64,000 nucleotides of DNA from an uncultured Prevotellaceae bacterium (GCA_902800595.1 CADCFA010000007.1:62001-126000); one strand, 5' to 3'; shown: positions 6,140 to 15,948, numbered from the stretch's first letter. Made by a program: numbers and translations. The notes: a model not told the origin generated them from the letters alone.

Positions 6140-7747
6140 TTACTTTTTCTCTGCAGCCTTTTTCTGCTTGAGGTGGCGCTGCAGCGTCTGCATGCACTCA
6201 CGACGCGGGATGATGACACTCACACCGTGATAGTTAATCTCATCGCGGATGGCCTGGGTGATCTCAGGCATGTTCTTGGGAATGGGATTCACCACCTTCA
6301 GATGATCCTCAGATAGACCGAGACCTTTACAGATAGCCTCGAACTTATTCGTGCCGGCAGAGTCCTGACCACCCGTCATAGCCGTTGTCAGGTTGTCGGA
6401 GATGATCACCGTAATGTCAGCATTCTCGTTGATGGCATCGAGCAGACCCGTCATACCTGAGTGGGTGAAGGTGGAGTCGCCGATGATAGCCACTGCTGGC
6501 CACTGACCAGCATCGCTGGCACCCTTTGCCATCGTGATAGAGGCACCCATGTCCACGCAGGAGTGGATGGCCTTATAAGGTGGCAGGAAACCGAGTGTAT
6601 AGCAACCGATATCACCAAACACACGGGCATTGGGATACTCCTTCAGCACCTCGTTCAGAGCGGTATAGACATCACGGTGTCCACAACCCTGACACAATGC
6701 TGGCGGACGCGGTGTGACATCCTCGCAAGGAGCGTAGCTCTCAGAGCTCTCAATACCAAGGGCTTTCTTCAGGAAGTCGGGATTGAGCTCACCCGTACGA
6801 GGCAGCTCACCCGTGAGACGACCTTTGATCACCGCATTGCCTGGCATCACGCCACGCACCTGATCCTCGATAAACGGCTGTCCCTCTTCGGCAATCAGCA
6901 CAAACTCACAATCGTCGGTCATGCGACGGATGAGTTTCTTGGGAATCGGGTACTGCGAAATCTTCAGCACAGGGTAAGGACAACCGTCGGGATAGCACTC
7001 CATCAGGTAGTTGTAGGCAATACCGCTGGCGATGATACCCAGTTTGTGATCGGCGGCATCGATATACTTGTTGTATTTTGAATCCACAGCCATCTGCTCA
7101 AGGATGGGCTGCTGACCAGTAACCACCACATTGCGCTTGCGGGCAAAGGCTGGCAGCAACACCCAGTTGCTGGCCTGAGCATCATAGTTCAAGGCATTCT
7201 GCTCACGAGGCTCATCCTTCACCTCCACCACAGCACGGCTATGCGCCATACGGGTGGTGACACGCATCAGGATAGGCAGATGCAGTTGCTCTGACAGATC
7301 GAACGCCTCACCCATCATGTCGTAGGCCTCCTGTTGAGAGCTGGGCTCAAAGGTCGGAATCATGGCAAACTTAGCGTAGAAACGAGAGTCCTGCTCATCC
7401 TGTGAAGAGTGCATCGAGGGATCATCAGCCACAAGCACAATCAGACCGCCGTTAGTACCTGTCATGGCAGAGTTCACAAACGGATCGGCACAGACATTCA
7501 GTCCCACATGTTTCATACACACCAGCGCACGCTTACCCATATACGACATGCCGAGGGCAGCCTCCATTGCTGTCTTCTCGTTAGTGGACCAGCGACGATG
7601 GATATTTCTCTCTTTGGCGACAGGTGAATCCTGAATATATTCAGTAATCTCTGTCGATGGGGTTCCCGGATAGGCATAAACACCACTCAAGCCTGCATCG
7701 ATAGCACCCTGAGCTATTGCCTCGTCACCCAATAAAAGCTTTTTCAT
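6140..7747 (-). CDS. iorA: Indolepyruvate oxidoreductase alpha subunit (TPP-dependent, without C-terminal ferredoxin domain)
   Basis: 535 residues. Residues ~1-190 form the pyrimidine-binding domain (AYPGTPSTEITEYIQ, NEKTAMEAALGMSYMG). The C-terminal half binds thiamine diphosphate: CQGCGHRDVYTALNEVL, FGDIGCYTLGFLPPY, then GDSTFTHSGMTGL and DNLTTAMTG. Archaeal IorA proteins end in an 8-Cys ferredoxin domain; here the protein stops after residue ~515 with a single Cys and a Lys-rich tail, so the Fe-S clusters are missing. Electrons must pass to an external ferredoxin directly. It leads the ior operon from a TAACTTTGC promoter. In rumen Prevotella such enzymes are thought to work reductively, making aromatic amino acids from aryl-acetates. 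Confidence 0.92.
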   Translation of the reverse strand: MKKLLLGDEAIAQGAIDAGLSGVYAYPGTPSTEITEYIQDSPVAKERNIHRRWSTNEKTAMEAALGMSYMGKRALVCMKHVGLNVCADPFVNSAMTGTNGGLIVLVADDPSMHSSQDEQDSRFYAKFAMIPTFEPSSQQEAYDMMGEAFDLSEQLHLPILMRVTTRMAHSRAVVEVKDEPREQNALNYDAQASNWVLLPAFARKRNVVVTGQQPILEQMAVDSKYNKYIDAADHKLGIIASGIAYNYLMECYPDGCPYPVLKISQYPIPKKLIRRMTDDCEFVLIAEEGQPFIEDQVRGVMPGNAVIKGRLTGELPRTGELNPDFLKKALGIESSESYAPCEDVTPRPPALCQGCGHRDVYTALNEVLKEYPNARVFGDIGCYTLGFLPPYKAIHSCVDMGASITMAKGASDAGQWPAVAIIGDSTFTHSGMTGLLDAINENADITVIISDNLTTAMTGGQDSAGTNKFEAICKGLGLSEDHLKVVNPIPKNMPEITQAIRDEINYHGVSVIIPRRECMQTLQRHLKQKKAAEKK

Positions 7748-7802
7748 TTGGCTATTTGAATATTTGACTATTTACTATTTGACTATCTACTATTTAATTG
7801 AG

Positions 7803-7812
7803 CGCAAAGTTA
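7803..7812 (-). promoter_or_regulatory. Bacteroidota -7 element for the ior operon
   Basis: The complement contains TAACTTTGC about 57 bases before the iorA ATG. The leader that follows is built from tandem AAATAGT-type words (7748-7797). Confidence 0.55.
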
Positions 7813-7831
7813 CTACTTTTCAGTTGAATAA

Positions 7832-7866
7832 ACAAAAAAAAGCGGCCTTATTTGCATAAAGCCGCA
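7832..7866 (-). terminator. Rho-independent terminator after the FadL-like gene
   Basis: Read leftward, GCGGC-TTTAT-loop-ATAAG-GCCGC is followed by eight T. It lies just past the stop of the leftward porin gene. Confidence 0.85.
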
Positions 7867-7888
7867 TATATATTCACAAATGTTTCAT

Positions 7889-9499
7889 TTAAAATGTATA
7901 TCCAAGGGTCATCAACACCTGATGGCGGTTGAACTTCACACCTGTCACACCCGAATTGCCTGCGTATGGCTGGAATGGATGGAAATCACCCTTCGTGGTG
8001 TTATACTGGTAAGCCAGATCGATATTCACGCCACCAACCTTATAACCGACACCTGCGGTGATGCGATGGGTGTCCTTCCAGTTCACATAATCGGTGGTTG
8101 AAGCGTATGACACACCAGGAGACTCCAGCGTCATGTCGCGCATGCCATTCTCCTCATAAGGTGATGACACATAGTTGTAACCGAGACGGATACCTACGTC
8201 GGGTACAGGCTTGAACTCAGCACCAACACGAATGGTGTGAACACCCTTCAGCGAACGATCGGTATTGTTCTTCATCGGCTCATCGGTATATGAGGGTGAA
8301 TAGCCATAGTCACTACGCCAATAGTTATCGCCCTTGTTCACACGGTTGGATGACGTGCTATAGTCGGAGAACTCATAACCAAAGCCCAGAGCTACCTGAG
8401 AACCGATGGTGTGACCAAGGCTCAAGCCGAACTTCCAAGGGGTATAGAACTTGAAGTCGTAGTCGTGGTTGCTGTTACCGTCGTCCCAATAGCCCGACTG
8501 ACTGTTGTTAAGCATATGGGTGTCGTTGCTTGCGGTTAGATCGAACCATGTAGGTGAGCTTACAGACAAGCCGATACGGAAAGGAGATGCTTCTGAAGGA
8601 CGGAAGATCACGCCTGCCGTTACATCGACGCCAGTACCCTTGATACGACGCACATCCTGATAGCCAACAGAACCACAAGGCTCTTCGTAGTTAGGATCAT
8701 CAGCCTTCGGGTGCAATACTAAAGTCTCTGCGTACTCACTATAGCCACGATAGTTCACGCTCTTCACACCCACGGTGACACCCCAATAGAAGCGATCGTT
8801 TGAATTACCACTGATGTTGAAGTCGAAATTGTTGATCCAACCACGGTGTGCCCTGTCGAAAGTATAGGCATTGGCATCATTATAATACAACCAATCAGCA
8901 TTGGGGTCTGCACGATGCATTTCAACATCGCAATTCAGCACGTTGGCATTCAGATAGTCAGCCTCGCTAAAAGCCCAGGAGCGATCGTTGGGTGAGAAAT
9001 AGCCCATTGCCTCGCCTTGCTGGTTCACCCCAAAGTCGTAAATACCTCTTAATGCCTTATCATACGTCAGACCATTCTGAGAACAGCCTTTCAACGAATT
9101 CGCAGCATTGAGTATCTGATTGAAGTTCTTGCTCTTATGGAAGTTGAACGCGAAGTTGATGAATGAGCTGCGACTGATTCTGGAAGAATAGACGAAACCA
9201 GCCTGATCGAAACTCATCGTGGTCTTGTTCTTATTGTCAAACTTCTCTGCATCCTGCTGAGACACAAAACCCAAACTGATGCTGGCATGAGAATGACGGA
9301 ACAAGCCGATACCTGCAGGGTTGGTAGAGATGGTTGAGAGATCAGCACCAAGGGCATCCATCGCACCACCCATACCCACATAACGGGCTGTACCATTCAG
9401 ATCGCTACCCAACAAGCGGGCACTCTCATATGTATCCTGTGCAGCTGCGGGCAGGACAACTGCCAGCGCTAAGGCTACTGAATAAACTTTTCTTTTCAT
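7889..9499 (-). CDS. OmpP1/FadL/TodX-type outer-membrane transport protein
   Basis: 536 residues with signal peptide MKRKVYSVALALAVVLPAAA. The mature N-terminus carries the hatch-domain pattern of this family: GTARYVGMGGAMDALGADLS followed by TNPAGIGLFR, which plugs the 14-strand barrel. Repeated amphipathic strands and a C-terminal aromatic residue (VLMTLGYTF) fit an outer-membrane barrel. FadL-type channels move hydrophobic compounds across the outer membrane; the ligand here is unknown. The Bacteroidota branch is sometimes annotated as hemin receptor. It lies 25 bases after the Gly-rich protein gene and is probably cotranscribed with it. A strong terminator follows. Confidence 0.85.
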   Translation of the reverse strand: MKRKVYSVALALAVVLPAAAQDTYESARLLGSDLNGTARYVGMGGAMDALGADLSTISTNPAGIGLFRHSHASISLGFVSQQDAEKFDNKNKTTMSFDQAGFVYSSRISRSSFINFAFNFHKSKNFNQILNAANSLKGCSQNGLTYDKALRGIYDFGVNQQGEAMGYFSPNDRSWAFSEADYLNANVLNCDVEMHRADPNADWLYYNDANAYTFDRAHRGWINNFDFNISGNSNDRFYWGVTVGVKSVNYRGYSEYAETLVLHPKADDPNYEEPCGSVGYQDVRRIKGTGVDVTAGVIFRPSEASPFRIGLSVSSPTWFDLTASNDTHMLNNSQSGYWDDGNSNHDYDFKFYTPWKFGLSLGHTIGSQVALGFGYEFSDYSTSSNRVNKGDNYWRSDYGYSPSYTDEPMKNNTDRSLKGVHTIRVGAEFKPVPDVGIRLGYNYVSSPYEENGMRDMTLESPGVSYASTTDYVNWKDTHRITAGVGYKVGGVNIDLAYQYNTTKGDFHPFQPYAGNSGVTGVKFNRHQVLMTLGYTF

Positions 9500-9524
9500 T
9501 GTCTATAAAAATCTTGTTATGAAT

Positions 9525-10478
9525 TTATCTTCTGCCACCGAAGCCGCCGCCACCGCCGCGAGAGCCTCCTCCGAAGCCACCGCCGCCACCGCGACTTCCA
9601 CCACCAAAGCTACCGCCGCCACGAGAACCGCCACTAAAGCTGCCACTGCTGCGTGAGCCACTGAAGCTGCCACCGCCGTTATAGCCACCAGAACCACGAT
9701 AGCCACTGAAGTTGCCACTACCGCTGCGGATGCGGTTACCACTGCTATAATGCCTGCCACCACTCATGGCTTCGGCACGCTGGCGCAGACTACTTGATGC
9801 TGTACCGCGATAGCCGTAAAAACCGCCACGATGTCCATAGGTAGAGCCGTTCCGACGGATATTGCCTGTGCCAATCGTACTATAACGACGTCCACCACCG
9901 CCAACCACTACGACAGGACGGTAATATGGATAGCGCCAGCCCCAATAGCCTCTGTAGTACCAGGGGTCGTACCAGCCTGCATAGCCATAATACCATGGAT
10001 CGTACCAGCCCCAGCGCCAGCTGCTGTAATACCATGGATCATACCAGGGGTCATACCACCCCCAAGAGCTATAATACCAAGGTGAATGCCAGTCCCAGCG
10101 CCAGTCGTCACGACCTGCTCGATAGCCTGCCCAAAAGGCTGCATTGTCAGCCAGCTGATAATCTTCGAAGCGGGTCATCTTCTTCGTCAGCGCAAAGTCT
10201 TCTTTGAGAGAATCAACGGAATCTGTTATCTCCTCTACCTGACTCTTCCACCTACGATTATATTCATCCACACTACGATCACTGCCGGAGTAATAGGTAT
10301 CCTTCGGCATGCCATATGGATCCTGCACCTCCTCTACTGTCGTCGCCTTTTTCTTCTTCGACACGAAATAGAGGTCATCGTCCTGAGCCTGCATCGATAA
10401 AGGCATAAAGGCGAAAAGGTAAAAAGGTAAGCACCATTTTACCACACCCATTGCCTTATTCATTCCATTCTTCTTCAT
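9525..10478 (-). CDS. Exported Trp/Tyr-repeat and Gly/Ser/Arg-rich protein
   Basis: About 317 residues. The start at 10478 is supported by a TATTTTTGC promoter at 10528-10520 and by AGGAGGG, a rare strong Shine-Dalgarno for this phylum, about 9 bases before the ATG. After a signal peptide (…FMPLSMQAQ) there is a charged segment with SVDEYNRRWKSQ. Residues ~115-180 form a Trp/Tyr/Asp/Pro array (YDPWYDPWYYSSW, WGWYDPWYYGYAGWYDPWYY). Residues ~215-317 are a Gly/Ser/Arg tail (SRGGGGGFGGGSRGGGGGF). This is an intrinsically disordered, adhesive-looking composition. No enzyme motif is visible. Role unknown; it may be an envelope structural or aggregation-prone protein. Cotranscribed with the FadL-like porin. 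Confidence 0.75.
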   Translation of the reverse strand: MKKNGMNKAMGVVKWCLPFYLFAFMPLSMQAQDDDLYFVSKKKKATTVEEVQDPYGMPKDTYYSGSDRSVDEYNRRWKSQVEEITDSVDSLKEDFALTKKMTRFEDYQLADNAAFWAGYRAGRDDWRWDWHSPWYYSSWGWYDPWYDPWYYSSWRWGWYDPWYYGYAGWYDPWYYRGYWGWRYPYYRPVVVVGGGGRRYSTIGTGNIRRNGSTYGHRGGFYGYRGTASSSLRQRAEAMSGGRHYSSGNRIRSGSGNFSGYRGSGGYNGGGSFSGSRSSGSFSGGSRGGGSFGGGSRGGGGGFGGGSRGGGGGFGGRR

Positions 10479-10519
10479 ATCAAAAACCCTCCTTATTTTA
10501 CATTTTTTCGTTTCACGTT

Positions 10520-10528
10520 GCAAAAATA
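10520..10528 (-). promoter_or_regulatory. Bacteroidota -7 element for the Gly-rich protein gene
   Basis: The complement reads TATTTTTGC. It implies a ~36-base leader with AAGGAGGG before the ATG at 10478 and excludes the longer reading to 10523. Confidence 0.6.
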
Positions 10529-10593
10529 CAACGAATTTTAGTGCAAATTTAGGGAAAAACCCTAAGTTATGAGAGGATTTTCCCTATTTTTTG

Positions 10594-10602
10594 TAATTTT
10601 GC
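10594..10602 (+). promoter_or_regulatory. Bacteroidota -7 element for prmA
   Basis: TAATTTTGC lies 20 bases before the prmA ATG at 10622, divergent from the previous promoter. Confidence 0.6.
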
Positions 10603-10621
10603 GCTAAAAATTAACATCCTT

Positions 10622-11494
10622 ATGAGATATTTCGAAGTAAATTTTACCATTTTGCCATATTCTGTTGACGCAAGTGACATGTTAGCAGCAATGGCTGGGG
10701 AAGCCGGATTTGAGACATTTGAAGAAACGGAAACAGGACTGAAGGGCTATGTTCAGCAACAGCTCTTCGATATTGCGACGCTTCAGTCGGTTTTGGAGGA
10801 TTTCCCCTTTGAGGGAACCACCATTACGTATGACATACATGAAGCTGAGGACCGCGACTGGAATGAGCAGTGGGAACAGGAAGGGTTTGAGCCAATCATT
10901 GTTTCCCCTACCCTGATTATACACGACGGACGGCATCTGCCTGACGAGTCAAGCCTCACTTATCCCTCTACCACCCTCATTGAGATCGATGCGAAGCTGG
11001 CTTTTGGTACAGGTACCCACGAGACCACCCGAATGATATGTGCCACTTTGGAGGAGCTGTTTTCTGCCAACACTTCACTACACAACGTATTGGATTGTGG
11101 CACAGGTACAGGCATCCTGTCAATCTGCGCCCTCAAACTTGGTGCCCAAAAGGCTGTTGGCTATGATATTGATGAGTGGTCGGTAGATAATGCACGCCAC
11201 AATGCTGTCATCAATCAGGTAGATGACCGGTTTACATCCCTGTTGGGCGATGCTATTATATTAAATAAGGTGGAAGGCACCTTCGATCTGGTGATGGCAA
11301 ACATCAATCGTAATATCCTGTTGAATGATATGCCGCAGTTTGTATCGAAGATGAATGTCGGTGCAACGCTGATCCTAAGTGGTTTCTATACCGACGATAC
11401 CCCCATCCTGACAGAAAAGGCGCAGAGCTTAGGACTCACCCTACAACAGCAGAAAGAGGATCAGCAGTGGGCTTGTCTTGTATTGAAGCGTTAG
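10622..11494 (+). CDS. prmA: Ribosomal protein L11 methyltransferase
   Basis: 290 residues. The N-terminal substrate-recognition domain (YFEVNFTILPY, DRDWNEQWEQEGFEPIIV) is followed by the SAM-binding Rossmann domain: LAFGTGTHETTRMICATLEE, VLDCGTGTGILSICALKLGA (motif I), GYDIDEWSVDNARHNA, and the MANINRNILL motif equivalent to the family's NIL(A/N) signature. It trimethylates ribosomal protein L11 in the cytoplasm. Monocistronic from a TAATTTTGC promoter; its last four bases overlap the tail of the convergent membrane-protein gene. Confidence 0.93.
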   Translation: MRYFEVNFTILPYSVDASDMLAAMAGEAGFETFEETETGLKGYVQQQLFDIATLQSVLEDFPFEGTTITYDIHEAEDRDWNEQWEQEGFEPIIVSPTLIIHDGRHLPDESSLTYPSTTLIEIDAKLAFGTGTHETTRMICATLEELFSANTSLHNVLDCGTGTGILSICALKLGAQKAVGYDIDEWSVDNARHNAVINQVDDRFTSLLGDAIILNKVEGTFDLVMANINRNILLNDMPQFVSKMNVGATLILSGFYTDDTPILTEKAQSLGLTLQQQKEDQQWACLVLKR

Positions 11495-12096
11495 CCAAAC
11501 ACAAAGTAAAGACATCCCACCAGCTGCACCGCAAAGAGGTAGAACACAATCAGCGGGGCACCTTTGGCAATTCCGAAGGAGAGTGCCTGCAGGATATCCG
11601 ACAGATTCTTCATGACACCTGCCATCATGCCGAAGGCTACACTGAAGATACAGATGCCAAAGGCAATAATAGGCACCAGACTACGGCTGAAGGCAGAAGG
11701 AAACAGATGACCTGTGGCAGAAAGCAAGATGGCATGAGGCATCAGCGTTAGCAGGATGATGATAGCGACATAAATCAACAAGAAAACGATGGCTACATAG
11801 AGTGCCAGCCGATCGCGGAAGTTGACAGCTCTCGTGCCGCCGAAGATGGTAGTCACCTTACTCTTCTGCAAGCACCCCAAAGCACATAACATCAACAGAA
11901 GCCACGCTGACATTGGAGAGGCTATCATGTCGTTAAACGAACTGAAGAACCACCTGATACCCTCTGAGGAAAGCAACGAGCGTACACCTTCTACCCGTAA
12001 GGCAGACAACAGCCACGAGAGAATCACCAGCAATGTCTCGGCAATGACTGCCGCCATACATAGCCAGCCCAGTCGTTGATGGTATTTACTCGTCAT
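11491..12096 (-). CDS. Half-size membrane protein related to the AbgT N-terminal region
   Basis: About 201 residues with five to six hydrophobic helices. The segment SLLSSEGIRWFFSSFNDMI followed by a Pro-containing helix is similar to the N-terminal part of AbgT/p-aminobenzoyl-glutamate transporters, which are about 500 residues long, so this would be a truncated relative. It may dimerise or be a regulatory partner. I place the start at 12096, giving an 11-base overlap with the response-regulator stop; an upstream reading to 12114 is less likely. It is the last gene of the kdgK-eda-kinase-regulator run. Any transport role is inference. Confidence 0.5.
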   Translation of the reverse strand: MTSKYHQRLGWLCMAAVIAETLLVILSWLLSALRVEGVRSLLSSEGIRWFFSSFNDMIASPMSAWLLLMLCALGCLQKSKVTTIFGGTRAVNFRDRLALYVAIVFLLIYVAIIILLTLMPHAILLSATGHLFPSAFSRSLVPIIAFGICIFSVAFGMMAGVMKNLSDILQALSFGIAKGAPLIVFYLFAVQLVGCLYFVFG

Positions 12097-12805
12097 CAGG
12101 TTCCAGATTATCAATATCCAGGATACGCAACTCCAGGGCTTTCACCACCAGTCGTGTGGCATTCACACCTGTGGTTCCCTCAGGGAAGAGCTTTTGGATA
12201 AGTTCGTTCTGACGTTTCTCCAGACTCTTCACACCAAAGGGCATCCCTCTCAGATTGGTGATCTGCTCTTTGGTATAGCCCAAGGCCAGATGACGCAGGA
12301 AACGCTCATCGTACTCATCTATCTCATAGTTAACGACAGCCTCCTGTTTCACAAGCTGTCCACTAACGGCAGCCTTGAAACGCTCCACAATCTTCTCGAG
12401 GATGGGTTCATTGAATACGAGCTGCTTACCATCCATCACTGCCGACACATCTCTTCTTGTCAGCAACTCTCCTGTCTTCAGGATAATGCCGTCAGCACCA
12501 GCGTCGAGCACATCCACCCAGAGCTTCTCGTTCAGGATCTCACCAGTGAAGATGAGCACCTTCACTTCAGGATGCGACTCTTTGGTATGCCGGCAGAGTT
12601 CTACACCAACAGTCGTTGAGCCACCCAGTCCTAAGTCGAGCAGCACCAGATCAGGCACCTGCTGCTTCAGCAGTCGCCAGTAACTCTGTTCATTGTCGGC
12701 AGTGCCGATAATCTCAGCTTCAGGGATGTCATTACGGATAATACCCTGTGTCCCCTTCAGTTCCAGGGGCACGTCTTCCACTATGATTACTTTGAAGTTT
12801 TCCAT
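12086..12805 (-). CDS. Response regulator, receiver plus LuxR-like output domain
   Basis: 239 residues. The receiver domain covers residues ~1-125: acidic pocket Glu10-Asp11, phosphoacceptor Asp57 in VLLDLGLGG, Thr in LIFTGEI and Lys in ILKTGE. Residues ~165-230 resemble the helix-turn-helix of LuxR/NarL-type regulators (DERFLRHLALGYTKEQITN, SLEKRQNELIQKLFPEGTTG, NATRLVVKALELRIL), with the usual weak conservation of this Bacteroidota branch. It overlaps the kinase gene by 19 bases, so the two are translationally coupled and should act as a pair. Target genes are not visible, but the operon suggests a link to sugar-acid metabolism. Confidence 0.85.
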   Translation of the reverse strand: MENFKVIIVEDVPLELKGTQGIIRNDIPEAEIIGTADNEQSYWRLLKQQVPDLVLLDLGLGGSTTVGVELCRHTKESHPEVKVLIFTGEILNEKLWVDVLDAGADGIILKTGELLTRRDVSAVMDGKQLVFNEPILEKIVERFKAAVSGQLVKQEAVVNYEIDEYDERFLRHLALGYTKEQITNLRGMPFGVKSLEKRQNELIQKLFPEGTTGVNATRLVVKALELRILDIDNLEPDDE

Positions 12806-15800
12806 ACGCTTGGTAATGTTATGTTCATAATTGTTGTTCCTTCTATCAATGTGGCATAGATGCCACAGCCTCTACGGTTGGTGGCCTCACCATGATCCCT
12901 GATAATCTGCCTGCATAGCAGATAAGGCAGATGATCCTTTGAGGGAGTGAAGAGGTCACGCGCCTCTGACTCTGACAATTTCAGCTGAGGCATGGGGATA
13001 CGTATCTCCACATAAGGTCCCTCTTGTGGGAAATATTGTATGTCGGGATGCTTCTCACCCGACTGTTTCTTCAGAATCTCGAAGAGGTAGCGTATCAGGT
13101 TCTCATCGCCCAGGATACCATGCGAGAGAGGTTTCAGATGGAGTTTGACAGGTGCCACCTGATGCATTGCCTGTGCACTGAGAATACCGTAGATCTCACG
13201 ATAATACGTAGCAACCTCCGTAAGCGATGCCATATCACCAGCATCCAACAGCTGACAGATACGGCTGGGATAGTACATCGTTTCGTGTTTTAAGGTAGAG
13301 AGGCAGTTGTCGAGCACCGCATTGGTCACATGCAGATTGTTATCTTCCAATTCGAGACGTTTCATCTCATCTTCCAATAACTCCAAATCGGTTTCGCGCT
13401 GCTGATCCTTCATAAAGCGGTCATAAAGGCGGTGACGATAATAGAGCAGATACCAGGCAGGAACGATAGATACCAGCAACAGCACCAGCAGGATGACACC
13501 CACCGTCTTGTTGGTCTGCGACTCTTGCATCGTCCTACAATATTCGCCTAAAGAGTTATCTGCCGACAGCTCTTTAAAGAGCTGGGTATAGATGCGGTTG
13601 TTGTAGTTGTAGAGATGCCACTGATGCAGTGCCAAGGCAGCAACAGCACTCTCATTGCGGATATCAAGAATCACATTATAATTGGTACTCAGACTATCGT
13701 GATACCATTTGATCTCTGGCGGTGTCAGCGTAACATCACCCATAGCCAGCATCAGATGACGCCCCTTAGGATTCTGTGACTTATAATGCTGATTCAAGTA
13801 GTGACGACAAGAGTCTGCAAACTGCATAGTTCGCTCATAGGTGCCGTGAATATTCGAGAAATAAGCCGAATCAGCAAAGGCACTGGCTTTCTCCAAAGGA
13901 CTCAGTCCTGTCTGGGCTTTAGCCGTAAGACTACCAAAGGACAAAAGCAACAAAAGTAGCCTTGCCACACCTTTAGGCAGATGGAAGAAGAGGCGTGTGC
14001 CCTTCCCCAACTGACTGGTGGCTGCGATGCTACAAACGGAAAAAATCTGACTGATCTTGCGATATTTCTCGATGATGCCTTTGCAGTTCAACAAGCCAAA
14101 TCCGTGCTCCTCTACAATCTTATGATCAAAGAGATGTGCCAGCTGTTCTTCGGTCATTCCTTTACCAGTATCCTCAACCGATATCTCTACATACTGTTCC
14201 GTTTCTGTAGCCGACACCTTGACTTCTCCACCCTTCTCCGTAAACTTACGGGCATTGTCGGCAAGCGTGTTCAACATAAACAGTGTCAGCACCTTATCTG
14301 CTTTCACCACTGCTTCGGTAGGCTCAACCAACAAGTCAACACCTTTCATCTGGAACCCCGTCTTACCGCGACTGATGATATCAAACAACTGCTGCAACGG
14401 GAAACTCTCGATCTTCAGGCTCAGCTCACCCTGACGCAACTGAATCCAGTAGGTCAGCACATCGTTATAAGCATTAATCTGATCTGTCAGTTCACGGATA
14501 TAAGAGAGATTGGGAGTGCTTGCACTCCTGGCTTCGTAGAGAATACGATCGATAAAAGGTGTGATGGAATTCACCAATGACACCTTAGCCCGCTGCTCCA
14601 GATTCTTTCGTTCACTGTTCTCTACACGCAACTGACATGCAGCCAACAGCTCCTTTTTCTGTTCAAAGAGATCATCAGGCACATCTTCATGATTATGCTT
14701 GCGATTCATGTGGTTGAACAACCAAAGGGAGAACAATAAAAGAACAATAGCGCCAATCACGGCTGCCAAAGTGATATTCAACTGCTTTTCTGTCTTCTCA
14801 TACTGACTGGCACGAGCCTCTAACTGCCGGTCCTGACGAGTCGTTTCCTGCAAATCAAGGTAGATATTACGATTAAAGTCGCTTTGAGGTTTATCATCAA
14901 TTGCCGCATAAGCCACACTCAGCTGCTCACGGATACTGGCTACCAGATCAGGAGCCTGATTAATCGTTGAGTCAGATAAGGCCTGTTCAAGATTAAAAAG
15001 AGCCGATTCGTAATCACCAATCTGACGGTAACAAGATGCTAATGTTCGATAGGCACCAGCAATCTGATACACATCGCCATAGTCACGGAAGATACTCAGA
15101 GAGGTCTCTGCCAACCATCCTGCCAGCATATCTTCCACAACACCTTCGGGATTGATGAATTTCAAAGCAGGCATATTATCGGTTAAGAGCTGTCGTCTGC
15201 AACCCTCATCCATCAAGTGTTCAGAAAGTGCTTCGAGGGCATTGGCGGCGAAATATGGATAGCCATTATTTCGAGCCATCAGGAAACAGCGCATCAGATG
15301 GTCGAACTCCAGTTGATTGATTTCCTGTGGCGTTCCTTCTGTCAGAATTCCACCTGCACCAATATTATAGAGATAGTTGAGGTACTGTGCCGTATCTCTC
15401 TGGATTTCAGTAGGATTAATATCCATCAGAGCATCAATCGACTGACGCTCTAATCCCACATAATAATAATAGGTGGAGTTGACAATGGCATACTCCGTCT
15501 CAGCATACAACAACAGTCGCAATTCTGCTGGAGAGAGTAAATGACGCTCTTCATTGATCCTTCGTTTGGCCAGATCTGCCAACTCGCGATACTCATGAAA
15601 AGCTCTGTTATTAGAGCGTCGCTGACAGAGACGCATCTGCTGGACATAGGCTATAAAACACTGCAACTGATTGTCGGTAACAGCTGTCACCTCCTGCAAC
15701 AAACGTTCGGCTTCATCATATTCCATCTTCACAATATGCACAAAAGCCATATTGTTAAGTGCCTCAGCCTTGCCTGCATCATAGCCTTCCGCCATCTGGT

Positions 15801-15948
15801 ATGCCTGTTGAGCCAGATGCAGTGTACTATCTATATTCCGGTAATGATAAGTATAAGATTGTAGATTCAGCTTGTCAACGGTCTGTCTGTCAGGACGTGT
15901 ACAAGCTGAAATGAGAATTGTTGATGCAATGAGAAGCCAATATTTCAT
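12787..15948 (-). CDS. Tandem (fused) membrane sensor histidine kinase with TPR-type sensor
   Basis: 1053 residues. A lipobox (ILISAC, Cys16) and TPR-like helical repeats (~24-380) form a periplasmic sensor. A TM helix (~392-414) leads to a HATPase domain with N box ([15 protein letters not shown]), DTGKGM and GFGLLNCKG (~560-620), but the helix before it ([15 protein letters not shown]) has no phosphoacceptor His. At ~662-680 a second signal-peptide-like stretch ([18 protein letters not shown]) begins another periplasmic domain and TM (~815-836). An H-box-like [10 protein letters not shown] (~887) and a degenerate ATPase-like end follow. The layout fits the DUF5112/DUF5113 proteins of Bacteroidales. 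It looks like two sensor kinases in one chain. Its ATG overlaps the eda stop (ATGA). Confidence 0.8.
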   Translation of the reverse strand: MKYWLLIASTILISACTRPDRQTVDKLNLQSYTYHYRNIDSTLHLAQQAYQMAEGYDAGKAEALNNMAFVHIVKMEYDEAERLLQEVTAVTDNQLQCFIAYVQQMRLCQRRSNNRAFHEYRELADLAKRRINEERHLLSPAELRLLLYAETEYAIVNSTYYYYVGLERQSIDALMDINPTEIQRDTAQYLNYLYNIGAGGILTEGTPQEINQLEFDHLMRCFLMARNNGYPYFAANALEALSEHLMDEGCRRQLLTDNMPALKFINPEGVVEDMLAGWLAETSLSIFRDYGDVYQIAGAYRTLASCYRQIGDYESALFNLEQALSDSTINQAPDLVASIREQLSVAYAAIDDKPQSDFNRNIYLDLQETTRQDRQLEARASQYEKTEKQLNITLAAVIGAIVLLLFSLWLFNHMNRKHNHEDVPDDLFEQKKELLAACQLRVENSERKNLEQRAKVSLVNSITPFIDRILYEARSASTPNLSYIRELTDQINAYNDVLTYWIQLRQGELSLKIESFPLQQLFDIISRGKTGFQMKGVDLLVEPTEAVVKADKVLTLFMLNTLADNARKFTEKGGEVKVSATETEQYVEISVEDTGKGMTEEQLAHLFDHKIVEEHGFGLLNCKGIIEKYRKISQIFSVCSIAATSQLGKGTRLFFHLPKGVARLLLLLLSFGSLTAKAQTGLSPLEKASAFADSAYFSNIHGTYERTMQFADSCRHYLNQHYKSQNPKGRHLMLAMGDVTLTPPEIKWYHDSLSTNYNVILDIRNESAVAALALHQWHLYNYNNRIYTQLFKELSADNSLGEYCRTMQESQTNKTVGVILLVLLLVSIVPAWYLLYYRHRLYDRFMKDQQRETDLELLEDEMKRLELEDNNLHVTNAVLDNCLSTLKHETMYYPSRICQLLDAGDMASLTEVATYYREIYGILSAQAMHQVAPVKLHLKPLSHGILGDENLIRYLFEILKKQSGEKHPDIQYFPQEGPYVEIRIPMPQLKLSESEARDLFTPSKDHLPYLLCRQIIRDHGEATNRRGCGIYATLIEGTTIMNITLPSVWKTSK

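Noticed and set aside
9503..9763. Ala/Val-rich frame over the Gly-rich tail
   Set aside because: Shadow of GGN-rich codons in another frame; no start context.
9831..10207. Pro/Ile- and Ser-rich frames antisense to the aromatic-repeat gene
   Set aside because: They mirror the codon repeats of the real leftward gene, which has promoter, ribosome site and signal peptide.
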